This document shows positions 25,164-33,345 of a stretch of DNA of 64,000 nucleotides, in pieces. The position numbers and the translations under genes were made by a program. Under the pieces are notes generated by a model. The model made no database searches. It was not told the origin of the DNA and saw only the letters and a list, made by a program, of their open reading frames with translations. The number at the start of each line of letters is the position of its first letter. Within the stretch, counting starts at the first letter, position 1. The DNA lies in contig NZ_CP072941.1 in the NCBI RefSeq assembly GCF_018069625.1, forward strand, positions 558,001 to 622,000, read 5' to 3'. This DNA is from Streptomyces yatensis (GTDB lineage Bacteria; Actinomycetota; Actinomycetes; Streptomycetales; Streptomycetaceae).

Positions 25164-27460
25164 CGCAGCACCTCGCGCTCGCGCAGTTCGCGGATCCGCT
25201 CCGGTGGCAGCCCCGCGACCTCGCGCAGCACATCGTCGGTGTCGGCGCCGAGCACGGGTGCCGCCGTGCGGACGCCGCCCGGTGTGCGGGTGAGCCGGAT
25301 GGGCGGCCCCTCGTGCAGGAAGGCCCCGGCCACCGGGTGTTCCGCGCGGACGTAGAAACCCCTGGCCCGCAGCTGCGGGTCCTGTTCGACGAGGTCGCGG
25401 CCGTCCTGCACCGCGCCCGCGGGTATGCCGTGCTCCTGGAGGAGTTCGGCGGCGGCGTCGGCCGGCAGGGTCCTGGCCCAGCCGGCGAGGGCGTCGTCGA
25501 CCAGGTCGGCGTGGTGTGCGCGGTCGGCCGCGGTGCGGGTGCGCTCGTCGGTGGCGAGGCCGGGGCGCCCGATCGCCGTGCACAGCCGGGCCCATTCGGT
25601 GTCGTCGCGGACGCTGACGGCCAGCCAGCGGTCGGCGCCGAGACAGCGGTAGACGCCCTGCGGGCTCCACCGCGGATCGGTGTTCCCGGCGGGCTCGGCG
25701 GGGTTGAGCAGGCTGGTGCCCATATGGGAGGCGATCGCCTCGAGCTGGGACAGGTCGATGTGCTGTCCACGCCCGGTCTCCTCCCGGTGTTCCAGGGCGG
25801 CGGCGGTGGCGAGCGCGGCCTGCAGCCCGGCGACGATGTCGCCGTGGCCGTAGATCACCCCGACCACGTCCTCCGGGCCCCATCCGGTCAGGCCGGTGAG
25901 CCCCGAGGAGGCCGACACGGTGTCCGCGTAGGACACCCAGCCGCTGCGCGGGCCGCTGTGGCCCATGCCGGACATGCTGACGTACACCAGGCGGGGGTTG
26001 ATCTCGCGGAGGGTGTCGTAGCCGAGGCCCAGTTTGGTCATGACGGTGGCGCTGAAGTTCTCCACCAGGACGTCGCAGGACGCGATGAGGTCGCGCAGTA
26101 CGGCGATGCCGTCCTCGGTGCGGGTGTCCAGGGCCAGGCTGCGCTTGTTGCGGTTGACCTCGTTGAAGTAGCCGTTGGTGTTCGGATCGGTGTGCGGGCC
26201 GCGGGACAGATGCATGAAGGGCGCGAACCGGGTGGGGTCGGGACGGCCCAGCGACTCGACCTTGATGACATCGGCGCCGTGGTCGGCGAGCACCTTGGTG
26301 CAGTAGGGCCCGGCGAGCACCCAGGTCAGGTCCAGGACGCGGATGCCGTGCAGGGCGGGCCGCGCGGGTTCGGCGGGCGCCGCGGGCACCCGCGGGGCCG
26401 GCCGGTATTCCTCCAACAGCCGCTGGTCCGCGCCCCGTTCCGGGACGTCCAGCTCCTTGATCCGGTGGCCTTCCGGGAACGCGAAGGGGAAGCCCAGGTC
26501 GGTGCGGCCCCCGGCGCGGAGGAAGAAGTCACGGGCGGCGAGCTGCGGGTTGCCGGGCATCTCGTGCGGCAGGTCGACGGCCGCCCAGGGCAGCTTCCTG
26601 GACTGGGCGAGCTCGGCGAATTCGGCCTTCGGCCACCGGCCCGCGAAGTCCTGCACCACCTCGAAGACATGCTCCTGGTACTTCTTGCGCTCCACCGGAT
26701 CCTGCCAGCGCGGCTCGGCGAGGTCGGCCTCGGCGCCCTCCTCGCGCAGCCAGACCAGGAGCGCGTCCCACATACGGGGGCTGCCGCCGAGGCCACCGCC
26801 CAGATAGCCGTCGGCGGCCCGGAACAGCCCGTGCGGCACCAGCGGATGCACCCGGCCGGGGCGCCCCGGCACCCGGTCCTCGTGCAGATAGGCGAGGGTG
26901 CCGGCCTCCAGGGCGGCGGCCGCGCACGCCTGGGCGGACACATCGGCGAGCTGGCCCGGCCCGGTGCGCCGCGCCCGCAGTCCCAGCAGCGCGGCGATCG
27001 CACCGTGCACACCGGCGAGCTGCTCCGCCTGGTTCTCCGGCAGGCGCAGCGGCGGGCCGTCCGGGTCGCCGACCTGCGCGAGCATGCCGCCGAGCGCGGC
27101 GACCACCAGATCGGTGCCCTGCCAGTGGCTGCGGGGACCCACGGTCCCGAACGGGGTGACGCGGACGTGGACGAGGTGGTCCAGGCCCGCGACGGCCTCC
27201 GGCGCACCGTCCGGTGTCCCGTCGAGGAGGACATCGGCGCCCTCCACCAGGCGCCGCAGTTCCGCCGGGGACGCGGGGGTCACGGACCGCTTACCGGCGT
27301 GCCAGTGGACGAACGCGTCGCCGTTCAGTTCCCGCCGGGTCGGATCCCCCTCCTCGGGCTCGACCAGGACGACCTCATAGCCGAGGCCGACCAGGAGCCG
27401 GCCCGCGAACCGGGTGAAGGGGCTGGACAGTTCGACGACGCGTACGGCCGGGTTGCTCAC
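25160..27460 (-). CDS. Double-length CaiB/BaiF-family CoA transferase
   Basis: A 766-aa protein with two class III CoA-transferase units joined in one chain; the usual length is about 400. The C-terminal half (from about 370) is canonical: HGIRVLDLTWVLAGPYCTKVLADHGADVIKVE, NRNKRSLALD, LVYVSMSGMGHSGP and VIYGHGDIVAGLQAALA, where the Asp is the expected catalytic residue. The N-terminal half has VRVVELSSPFTRFAGRLLVGLGYEVVLVE and FGTVGPRSHWQGTDLVV but reads ENQAEQLAGVHGAIAAL where the catalytic Asp should stand, so it may be structural. It probably transfers CoA between carboxylates in the catabolic pathway, coupled to the downstream ligase gene. Confidence 0.87.
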   Translation of the reverse strand: MSNPAVRVVELSSPFTRFAGRLLVGLGYEVVLVEPEEGDPTRRELNGDAFVHWHAGKRSVTPASPAELRRLVEGADVLLDGTPDGAPEAVAGLDHLVHVRVTPFGTVGPRSHWQGTDLVVAALGGMLAQVGDPDGPPLRLPENQAEQLAGVHGAIAALLGLRARRTGPGQLADVSAQACAAAALEAGTLAYLHEDRVPGRPGRVHPLVPHGLFRAADGYLGGGLGGSPRMWDALLVWLREEGAEADLAEPRWQDPVERKKYQEHVFEVVQDFAGRWPKAEFAELAQSRKLPWAAVDLPHEMPGNPQLAARDFFLRAGGRTDLGFPFAFPEGHRIKELDVPERGADQRLLEEYRPAPRVPAAPAEPARPALHGIRVLDLTWVLAGPYCTKVLADHGADVIKVESLGRPDPTRFAPFMHLSRGPHTDPNTNGYFNEVNRNKRSLALDTRTEDGIAVLRDLIASCDVLVENFSATVMTKLGLGYDTLREINPRLVYVSMSGMGHSGPRSGWVSYADTVSASSGLTGLTGWGPEDVVGVIYGHGDIVAGLQAALATAAALEHREETGRGQHIDLSQLEAIASHMGTSLLNPAEPAGNTDPRWSPQGVYRCLGADRWLAVSVRDDTEWARLCTAIGRPGLATDERTRTAADRAHHADLVDDALAGWARTLPADAAAELLQEHGIPAGAVQDGRDLVEQDPQLRARGFYVRAEHPVAGAFLHEGPPIRLTRTPGGVRTAAPVLGADTDDVLREVAGLPPERIRELREREVLR

Positions 27461-27478
27461 ATCTCCTCCGGGGGATGC

Positions 27479-28351
27479 TCAGGCGTGCTGCTGGTTCAGG
27501 AAGCCGGTGACCGCCGTGTAGTAATCGTGCGGCCGCTCCTCCTGAAGGTGGTGGGAGACCTGGTCCATGACGTGCAGATTGCCCTTGGGGACCATGCGGG
27601 CGAGCATCAGCGGATAGTCGGGGGTGAGGAACGCGTCGTACATGCCCCAGATGAAGAGGGTGGGGGCCTGGATGGCGCCGAGCTCCGCGGTGAGGTCCTG
27701 CCAGTCGCCGCGGGGGTTGTCGGAGGCGCCGGCGAGGGCGGTCTCCTCCGGGTCGAGGCTCTGCTCGTAGCGCAGGGTGACGGTGTCGTCGGGAATGGCA
27801 CCGGCGTCGTACCACTCCAGGCGGGCGATCAGCTCCCGCATCTTCTCCCAGGAGGGGCCGGTGCCGCCGTAGTACACATCACGGGCGTTGCGGCCGCGGC
27901 GGCCGCCCTCGGGCAGCGGGGCCAGCGGGCCGTGGAACACGGGCATGCTGCCGGTGATCGTCAGCGACCGGACCCGCTCGGGGTACTTCGCGGCCAGGTT
28001 CAGCGCGATGGTCCCGCCCCAGGAATTGCACACGAAGTCGGCGCGCTCGATGCCCAGGGTGTCGAGCAGGGCGACCGTCTTGGCGGCGTGGTAGTCCCAC
28101 ATGGGGCCCTCGATGACGGGCTTGGCCGACGTGCCGTACTGCAGGATGTCCACGAGGAAGCAGTGGCGGTCCTGGGCGAACAGCGGTGCCACCTGTCCGA
28201 AGTCGGACCAGCCCGTGCACCCGGGGCCGCCGCCGTGGAGGAAGACCGTCGGGCTGGTGCCCGCCGTGCCCAGCTCGATGTAGTGGTACGTGACGCCGTC
28301 CGCTTCCGCGTGGGCGCCCTCCGGCGGCTTCTGGATGTTCATGAGGTCCAT
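27479..28351 (-). CDS. Alpha/beta hydrolase of the meta-cleavage-product type
   Basis: A 290-aa carbon-carbon bond hydrolase-like protein. VFLHGGGPGCTGWSDF is the oxyanion segment typical of BphD/HsaD/MhpC enzymes, the nucleophile elbow is FVCNSWGGT (Ser in NSxGG), and the acid and His are in IWGMYDAFLTPDYP and VMDQVSHHLQEERP. Such enzymes cleave vinylogous 1,5-diketones formed by extradiol ring opening. It is leftward, 18 bp upstream of the CoA-transferase gene, and divergent from the MaoC pair at 28513. A second copy of this class lies at 34319-35182. Confidence 0.82.
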   Translation of the reverse strand: MDLMNIQKPPEGAHAEADGVTYHYIELGTAGTSPTVFLHGGGPGCTGWSDFGQVAPLFAQDRHCFLVDILQYGTSAKPVIEGPMWDYHAAKTVALLDTLGIERADFVCNSWGGTIALNLAAKYPERVRSLTITGSMPVFHGPLAPLPEGGRRGRNARDVYYGGTGPSWEKMRELIARLEWYDAGAIPDDTVTLRYEQSLDPEETALAGASDNPRGDWQDLTAELGAIQAPTLFIWGMYDAFLTPDYPLMLARMVPKGNLHVMDQVSHHLQEERPHDYYTAVTGFLNQQHA

Positions 28352-28393
28352 GCCCCGATGGTGTGGTGCCGGTGATCTCCGCCCAAGCGGTCC

Positions 28394-28410
28394 GGTCCGC
28401 TGAGCGGGCC
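28394..28410. promoter_or_regulatory. Near-palindromic operator candidate, copy 1
   Basis: GGTCCGCTGAGCGGGCC: two 8-bp arms with one mismatch around a central G, midway between the divergent hydrolase (27479-28351) and MaoC (28513) genes. It shares a core CCGCTSAGCGG with copies at 30525 and 30585. Confidence 0.6.
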
Positions 28411-28512
28411 GGTCTCGTGGTGACCGCCTCCGGGCGGTGGCTAGCCTCCCGGTCCAGCGTGTCCGCGGTAGTCGTGCCGTGTCCGCGGTAGTCGTGCGCA
28501 GAAAGGCAGTAC

Positions 28513-28989
28513 ATGTCCGCGTGGGAAGTTGCCGAGGAACGGGCCAGGGCGGCGATCGGCCGCCCGGAACACCGGGACCTGGGGGTCGTACGGGCCGAGG
28601 ACGCGGCGGAGTTCGCGCGCTCGGCCGGGGAGACCGGCCCGCAGCTGGTCGACCCCGGCCACCCGGACTTCACCGTCCACCCGATGTACCTGGTGAGCCT
28701 GTTGCGGGGCGCGGGAGGCGCCGGTCAGGACGAGTTCCGGCCGGACGGCATGTACCGCGACGAGGTCCCGGGCACCGACGGCCTGGATGTGCGGCTGATG
28801 GCGGGCGGTCAGGAGGTCCGGTTCACCGGCGAGGTGAGGGCGGGCGACCGGATCCGGGTCCGCCGGGTCCTCACGGATGTCGAACGCAAGGGCAGCGGAA
28901 CGCCGTTCCTGCTGCTGACCGTGGAGAAGACGTACACGGCGGAGCGGGGCACGCTCGTCCGGGTGCGGGAGAGGTTCATCGTCCGATGA
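28513..28989 (+). CDS. MaoC-like hotdog protein, N-terminal-type (FAS1-like dehydratase)
   Basis: A 158-aa hotdog-fold protein resembling the N-terminal half of two-domain MaoC hydratases. The region DPGHPDFTVHPMYLVSLLRGAG, the VPGTDGLDVRLMAGGQEVRFTGEVRAGDRIRVRRVLTDVERKGSG core and the final TLVRVRERFIV strand are typical. Alone this half usually lacks the catalytic Asp/His and supplies the substrate tunnel. ATG 28513 follows GAAAGG. The stop overlaps the next gene as ATGA, so the two subunits probably form a heteromeric enoyl-CoA hydratase. A paralogous pair is at 35978-36906. Confidence 0.78.
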   Translation: MSAWEVAEERARAAIGRPEHRDLGVVRAEDAAEFARSAGETGPQLVDPGHPDFTVHPMYLVSLLRGAGGAGQDEFRPDGMYRDEVPGTDGLDVRLMAGGQEVRFTGEVRAGDRIRVRRVLTDVERKGSGTPFLLLTVEKTYTAERGTLVRVRERFIVR

Positions 28990-29384
28990 GGGTGCTCACG
29001 GGACAGCCCGTACCACCGGTGGAGTTCACCCCGGATGCCGTCACGCTGCTGCGGTTCGGGGCGGTCACCCGCAATGCCCATCGCATCCACTACGACACCG
29101 GGTTCGCGCGGTCCGAGGGGCTGGACGGCCCGGTCGTCATGGCGCAGCTGCACGGCTGTCTGATGCACCGGGCCGCCAGGAGCTTCGCGGGTCCGGGCGG
29201 ACGGGTGCTGGAGGTCGGATGGCAGAACCGGGCCCCGGCCCTCGCCGGGGAGCGGCTCGTGGTGAGCGGCACGGTCGGCGAGGTCGATGCCGAGACGGGT
29301 CGGGTCACCCTGGAGCTGGTCGAGCACGGTGGGCAGGGTGATGTGGTGTGCTGCCGGGGCACGGCCGTGGTCCTGATGGGCTGA
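28986..29384 (+). CDS. MaoC-like hotdog hydratase, catalytic-type subunit
   Basis: A 132-aa hotdog protein. LLRFGAVTRNAHRIHYDTGFARSEGLDGPVVMAQLHG contains the R-hydratase-type motif with Asn-Ala-His and Asp residues (usually DxNPxH), indicating the catalytic half. It is translated from an ATG overlapping the previous stop. Predicted role: adding water to, or removing it from, a CoA-thioester intermediate. It is convergent with the MDR oxidoreductase gene. Confidence 0.78.
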   Translation: MRVLTGQPVPPVEFTPDAVTLLRFGAVTRNAHRIHYDTGFARSEGLDGPVVMAQLHGCLMHRAARSFAGPGGRVLEVGWQNRAPALAGERLVVSGTVGEVDAETGRVTLELVEHGGQGDVVCCRGTAVVLMG

Positions 29385-29413
29385 CCGCGCCCCGCGTCGG
29401 GATGAGATCGCCT

Positions 29414-29478
29414 GGGCGGGATCATCCCCCGGGCGAGATCCGGGAGCATCCCTCGGGTGGGATCCGGGAGCATCCCTC
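29414..29478. repeat. Short tandem repeat at convergent gene ends
   Basis: Two adjacent 24-bp units (29431-29454, 29455-29478) sharing GATCCGGGAGCATCCCTC exactly, with a partial degenerate unit before them (29414-29430). The second unit reaches the stop codon of the MDR gene. Confidence 0.8.
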
Positions 29479-30430
29479 AGCCGAGGTCGAGGACCACCTT
29501 GCCGATCGCCTCCCCGGACCGCAGGCGTGCCACGGCCTCCGTCAGGCCGTCGATGCGATGGTGCTCGATGGGCAGGGTGAGCTCCCCGGAGGTGAGGTCA
29601 CCGAGCATCCGCTTGGTGTCGTCGGCCACCTCCTTGCCCCGGGTCATCAGGTTCACGGGCAGCAGCGACACATCGGCGAGGAGGAAGTCCGCCAAATCCA
29701 CGGTGAACTCCCGGCCCGCGGTGTAGCCGACGAGGGCGACCCGGCCGCGGGGGCGCACCAGCGGCAGGGAGTCCCGCAGGACCGGCCCGCCCACGGTGTC
29801 GATGACGACGTCCACCGGGCCTCCGACCGCGTCGGTGGACAGGTCGGCGGCGAGCACCACCTTGGCGGGGGCCGGGACATGCGGCAGCTTGGCGGGGCGG
29901 CCCACCACGCCGATCACCTCGGCTCCGGCCCGGGCCGCGACCTGCACGGTGAGCGCGCCCACCGCACCGGCCGCCCCGGTCACCAGGACTCGCTCCCCGG
30001 GCTGGACGGCCGCCACGGCGTGCACCGAGGCCCACGCCGTCCCCGCGGGCGAGAAGTAGCAGCAGGCCATGGCGGGGTCCGTGCCCTCGGGCACGGCCTC
30101 CACGGCGGCGTCGGGGACCAGCGCGTGCTCGCTCCAGGCGCCGTCGCGGCGCATTCCGAGGGCCTTGCCGCGGAGGAGGACGAGGCTGCCCTCGGGGTGG
30201 ACGTCGGAGGCGAGGACGGTGCCGCTGCCGGCGGTGCCGGGAATCGACGGCAGGTCGGGGAGGATGCCGAACTGGCCGTCGACGACGTTCAGATCGAGGT
30301 GGCTGACGGCGGCCGACTTCATCCGCACCAGGGTGTGGCCGGGCCGTGGCTCGGGGACCGGCCGCTCGACGAGCCGCGGCAGGGTGCCGAACTCCTCCAG
30401 CACCAGGGATTGTGACGTCGGGTGGCTCAC
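29477..30430 (-). CDS. Medium-chain dehydrogenase/reductase (quinone-oxidoreductase-like)
   Basis: A 317-aa NAD(P)H-dependent MDR enzyme without the structural zinc site. The nucleotide-binding region is GERVLVTGAAGAVGALTVQVAARAGAEVIGVVGRPAK, followed by VDVVIDTVGGPVLRDSL and ALVGYTAG. The N-terminal catalytic domain has VSHLDLNVVDGQFGILPDLPSIPGTAGSGTV, like quinone oxidoreductases and enoyl reductases. GTG 30430 has GGAG seven bases upstream and is preferred over an ATG nine codons earlier. It is divergent from the Rieske oxygenase gene, with two operator-like palindromes between them. It probably reduces an enone or quinone intermediate of the pathway. Confidence 0.85.
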   Translation of the reverse strand: MSHPTSQSLVLEEFGTLPRLVERPVPEPRPGHTLVRMKSAAVSHLDLNVVDGQFGILPDLPSIPGTAGSGTVLASDVHPEGSLVLLRGKALGMRRDGAWSEHALVPDAAVEAVPEGTDPAMACCYFSPAGTAWASVHAVAAVQPGERVLVTGAAGAVGALTVQVAARAGAEVIGVVGRPAKLPHVPAPAKVVLAADLSTDAVGGPVDVVIDTVGGPVLRDSLPLVRPRGRVALVGYTAGREFTVDLADFLLADVSLLPVNLMTRGKEVADDTKRMLGDLTSGELTLPIEHHRIDGLTEAVARLRSGEAIGKVVLDLG

Positions 30431-30524
30431 GTTTTCGCTCCGTATCCACGGACTCACGGCCGTGTTCGGTGGTGGCGGACCCCGCGCACGCTAGACCGCC
30501 CCCCGCCGTCCGCGCACCGGGACG

Positions 30525-30541
30525 GGTCCGCTCAGCGGGAC
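30525..30541. promoter_or_regulatory. Near-palindromic operator candidate, copy 2
   Basis: GGTCCGCTCAGCGGGAC, with the perfect core CCGCTCAGCGG, in the divergent promoter between the MDR reductase and the Rieske oxygenase genes. Confidence 0.6.
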
Positions 30542-30584
30542 GTACCGCCGCGGCCGCAGTCCCGTCCCCCGCCGGGGAGGGAGC

Positions 30585-30601
30585 GGTCTGCTCAGCGGAC
30601 C
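30585..30601. promoter_or_regulatory. Near-palindromic operator candidate, copy 3
   Basis: GGTCTGCTCAGCGGACC, one mismatch between 8-bp arms, 60 bp from copy 2 and 75 bp before the Rieske oxygenase start. Spacing of 60 bp would put both sites near one face of the helix. Confidence 0.6.
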
Positions 30602-30675
30602 GGATCCCTTGGGCGGATCCGCGCCGCGCCGGATGCTCGGGTCCACCGAAAACCGGCAGCAGGAGGACACGCACG

Positions 30676-31893
30676 ATGACGGTCGAGGACTCTCCCGACA
30701 CGGCCACCCCCGTCCGGAGCCGCCGCAGAAAACCCGCCGAGCCCGGCCGCCAGGACTGGTCGTCCTGGCCCCATTACGACGGTGCGGCAGCGGGCTTCCG
30801 CGGCTACTGGTATCCGGTCACCTGGTCCAGCCAGGTCACGGGGAAGCCGCTGCCGTTCACCATCTGCGGCGAGCGGATCGCGCTGATCCGCGACAACGGC
30901 ACGGCCTACGCCCTGCACAACCGGTGCCCGCACCGCGGTGTGCCGCTGTCCGAGGGCAACCAGCAGTTCCCGGGCACGGTCAGCTGCCCGTACCACGGCT
31001 GGACCTTCGACCTGCCCACCGGGCGGCTCTCCGCGGTCATCACCGACGGCCCGGGGTGCCGGCTCACCGGCAAGCTGGGCGTGCGCACCTACCCGGTCGA
31101 GGAGCGCCTCGGCATGGTGTGGGTGTACATCCCGATCGCCGACGAGGAGCCGCACCCGATCGACTCCCAGCTTCCGGAGGAGCTCGTCTCCAACGCCTTC
31201 GTGATGGGCGGACGGATCGAGCCGCGCGGTGGCAACTGGCGGTTCGCCTGCGAGAACGGCTTCGACGAGGGCCACGCCAAGTATCTGCACCGCACGGCCC
31301 TGTGGCGGCTGTTCAAGCCCATGCCGACCTGGAACATCACCCGGATCGTGCCGCGCGGCCGGTGGATCTTCCGGGTCCAGGACGAGGTCCACTGGGACGC
31401 CGAGTTCCCGGGGGTGGGCCGCTGGTCCAACAAGCGGTGGTGGAAGATGCAGCCGCCCAAGGAGACCTTCAACATCGGCAACACCGGCAAGGCCGACAGC
31501 GTCGATCCGACGATCGAGGCGCAGGACTTCCCCGGGTTCGCCTCCCTGTCGATGCCGGGCGTGCTGCGCATCGCCTACCCCAAGTTCATCCACTACGAGT
31601 TCTACGTCCCGGTGGACGAGAACAACCACCGCTATGTCGGTGTGATGGTCAACTTCACCGAGGGCTGGGACACCCTGCGCTTCTACGCCAAGTACCTCGG
31701 CGCGATCCGCTGGCTGTTCCACGGCCAGTTCTCCGGCCAGGACGCGTGGATGGTCGATGTCACCGACGCCCCGCCGGAGAAGCTCTACCGGCCCGATATC
31801 TCGCTCACCGCCTGGCGGAATCTGAGCGAGGAGGAGTACGGCAAGAAGCTGGCCGCGGTCGACGGTGCGCCCGCACCCGAAGAGAAGGCATGA
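30676..31893 (+). CDS. Rieske non-heme iron oxygenase, alpha subunit
   Basis: A 405-aa oxygenase component. The [2Fe-2S] Rieske ligands are in NRCPHRGVPL and SCPYHGWTF. The catalytic iron site is FACENGFDEGHAKYLHR, with the bridging Asp and two His. The rest of the C-terminal domain is like single-component alpha oxygenases of the KshA/VanA-like kinds rather than naphthalene-type alpha-beta enzymes. ATG 30676 follows AGGAGG at 30661-30666. Electrons probably come from the ferredoxin reductase (37085) and ferredoxin (38106) of the same island. It likely hydroxylates an aromatic or alicyclic ring to start degradation. Confidence 0.9.
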   Translation: MTVEDSPDTATPVRSRRRKPAEPGRQDWSSWPHYDGAAAGFRGYWYPVTWSSQVTGKPLPFTICGERIALIRDNGTAYALHNRCPHRGVPLSEGNQQFPGTVSCPYHGWTFDLPTGRLSAVITDGPGCRLTGKLGVRTYPVEERLGMVWVYIPIADEEPHPIDSQLPEELVSNAFVMGGRIEPRGGNWRFACENGFDEGHAKYLHRTALWRLFKPMPTWNITRIVPRGRWIFRVQDEVHWDAEFPGVGRWSNKRWWKMQPPKETFNIGNTGKADSVDPTIEAQDFPGFASLSMPGVLRIAYPKFIHYEFYVPVDENNHRYVGVMVNFTEGWDTLRFYAKYLGAIRWLFHGQFSGQDAWMVDVTDAPPEKLYRPDISLTAWRNLSEEEYGKKLAAVDGAPAPEEKA

Positions 31894-31894
31894 C

Positions 31895-32011
31895 ATGTTC
31901 CGTAAGCTGTTCACCCTGCTGCTGGGCGCCGCGATCGCCGTCGGGATCCCGCTGGCCGCAAAGCGCATCGCGCGGACCACGATGACCCAGGTCCACAGGA
32001 TCAACCAGTGA
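31895..32011 (+). CDS. 38-residue single-pass membrane protein
   Basis: A very short gene between the Rieske and M20-like genes. It starts at ATG 31895, one base after the Rieske stop, and its TGA overlaps the GTG start of the next gene, leaving no spare sequence. The product begins MFRKLFTLLLGAAIAVGIPL and continues with a basic tail (AAKRIARTTMTQVHRINQ), so one transmembrane helix with a positively charged end is predicted. Its tight coupling to both neighbours argues that it is real. Function unknown; it could anchor or stabilise the oxygenase complex at the membrane. Confidence 0.7.
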   Translation: MFRKLFTLLLGAAIAVGIPLAAKRIARTTMTQVHRINQ

Positions 32012-33345
32012 CCGCCGACGGCCTGGCGGGACTGGATGACCGGCGGCGCTCCTGGGCCCTGGACGCCGCCCGCCACATCAGCGCCGACCGGCTCCGCGAG
32101 CTGATCACGGGCCTGGTGAACATTCCCAGCCCCACCGGCGACGAGGGCCCGCTGGCCACCCATATCGCCGACACCCTGCGCGCCACCGGCTGCCACGCGG
32201 CCGTCCAGCCCCTCGACGACCGCCAGGCCAACGCCTGGGGGCGGCTGACCGGCGACGGCACCGGCCCCGACCTCATGCTGTACGCCCCCATCGACACCCT
32301 GACGGTGGGCGAGGAGAGCGAGGACGTGCCGTGGATCGGCCCGGAGCTGCGCGAGGACATGCGCCCCGCGGCCACCGTCTACGACGACCTGGTCACCGGG
32401 CTCGGCGCCTCCAACCCCAAGGGCCACGCGGCGTGCGTGATGATGGCCGTCGAGGCGATCTCGCTGGCCGGTGTCCCGCTCACCGGTGACCTGGTCGCGG
32501 CGTTCGGCGCGGGCGGGATGCCCACCAACGCCCGGCCCGTGGGCACGCGTCTCAACACCGGCCAGGGCGCCGGGTGTTCGTTCCTTCTGGAGCAGGGCGT
32601 GTGGACCGACTACGCGGTCATCGCCAAGCCCGGCTGGACCGTCTCCTGGGACGAGGTCGGACTGGTCTGGTTCGAGGTGACGGTCGGCGGCATCCACACC
32701 TACGCGGGCTCCCGCCACCGGCTCCCGTACGACAACGCCATCGCCCGCGCCGGGGAGGTGGCCGCGTACCTGGAGAAGTGGTTCGAGGAGTACGCCGAGC
32801 GGCACACCTCGGGCACGGTGGCGCCGCAGGGCATCGTCTCCTCCATCCGCGGCGGCTGGCCGCGGATGGCGGCGGTCACCCCCGCCGTGTGCACCCTCAT
32901 GGTGGACCTGCGGATCAGCCCGGACATCACACCGATGCGGGCCAAGCGCGAGTTCATGGACGCGCTGGCCGCGCTGCGGGCCGCCTCGCCCGGACTCGAC
33001 GTCCGGGCGGAGATGGTGCTGGCGATCCCCGGCACCCGCACCCCGCGCGAGTCGTGGATCCACCGCAGCGCCACGGCCGCCTGGGAGGCGCTGGAGGGGC
33101 GCGAGCACGAGGTGATCCCCGGGAACAGCGGCGCCACCGACGCCAACATCCTGCGCGGCCGCGGCATCCCCACGGTGCGGGTCGGCATGCCCAAGGTGGC
33201 GGAGGCGCCGTTCGAGATCGATTTCGCCCGCGGCATGAACACGGTGTCGCTCCGGGCCATGGAGAAGCTCACGCGCCATCTGATCCGCACGGCCGTGGAC
33301 ACCGTCACCCGGTCCCGCGACGAGCTGGAAGGAGCAGGGGCATGA
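32008..33345 (+). CDS. M20-peptidase-like protein lacking canonical metal ligands
   Basis: A 445-aa protein with the overall layout of M20/ArgE/DapE hydrolases: N-terminal LITGLVNIPSPTGDEGPLATHIADTL, a dimerisation-domain segment GGIHTYAGSRHRLPYDNAIARAGEVAAYLEKW, and the C-terminal GNSGATDANILRGRGIPTVRVGMP. The usual metal sites are changed: GHxD is YAPID (His to Pro), the bridging Asp in GxxDxKG is Asn (GASNPKG), and the catalytic Glu-Glu is absent at FGAGGMP. The C-terminal His region also differs. It may be a non-peptidase family member with altered chemistry. Start GTG 32008 overlaps the microprotein stop; its end overlaps the extradiol dioxygenase start (ATGA). Confidence 0.8.
   Translation: MTADGLAGLDDRRRSWALDAARHISADRLRELITGLVNIPSPTGDEGPLATHIADTLRATGCHAAVQPLDDRQANAWGRLTGDGTGPDLMLYAPIDTLTVGEESEDVPWIGPELREDMRPAATVYDDLVTGLGASNPKGHAACVMMAVEAISLAGVPLTGDLVAAFGAGGMPTNARPVGTRLNTGQGAGCSFLLEQGVWTDYAVIAKPGWTVSWDEVGLVWFEVTVGGIHTYAGSRHRLPYDNAIARAGEVAAYLEKWFEEYAERHTSGTVAPQGIVSSIRGGWPRMAAVTPAVCTLMVDLRISPDITPMRAKREFMDALAALRAASPGLDVRAEMVLAIPGTRTPRESWIHRSATAAWEALEGREHEVIPGNSGATDANILRGRGIPTVRVGMPKVAEAPFEIDFARGMNTVSLRAMEKLTRHLIRTAVDTVTRSRDELEGAGA

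Noticed and set aside
25313..28375. 1020-codon rightward open frame opposite the CoA-transferase and hydrolase genes
   Set aside because: Pure antisense shadow: no recognisable motif, and all catalytic signatures are on the minus strand.
30592..33279. 895-codon leftward frame opposite the Rieske and M20-like genes
   Set aside because: No motif on the minus strand; the plus strand encodes Rieske ligands and overlapping start/stop codons.
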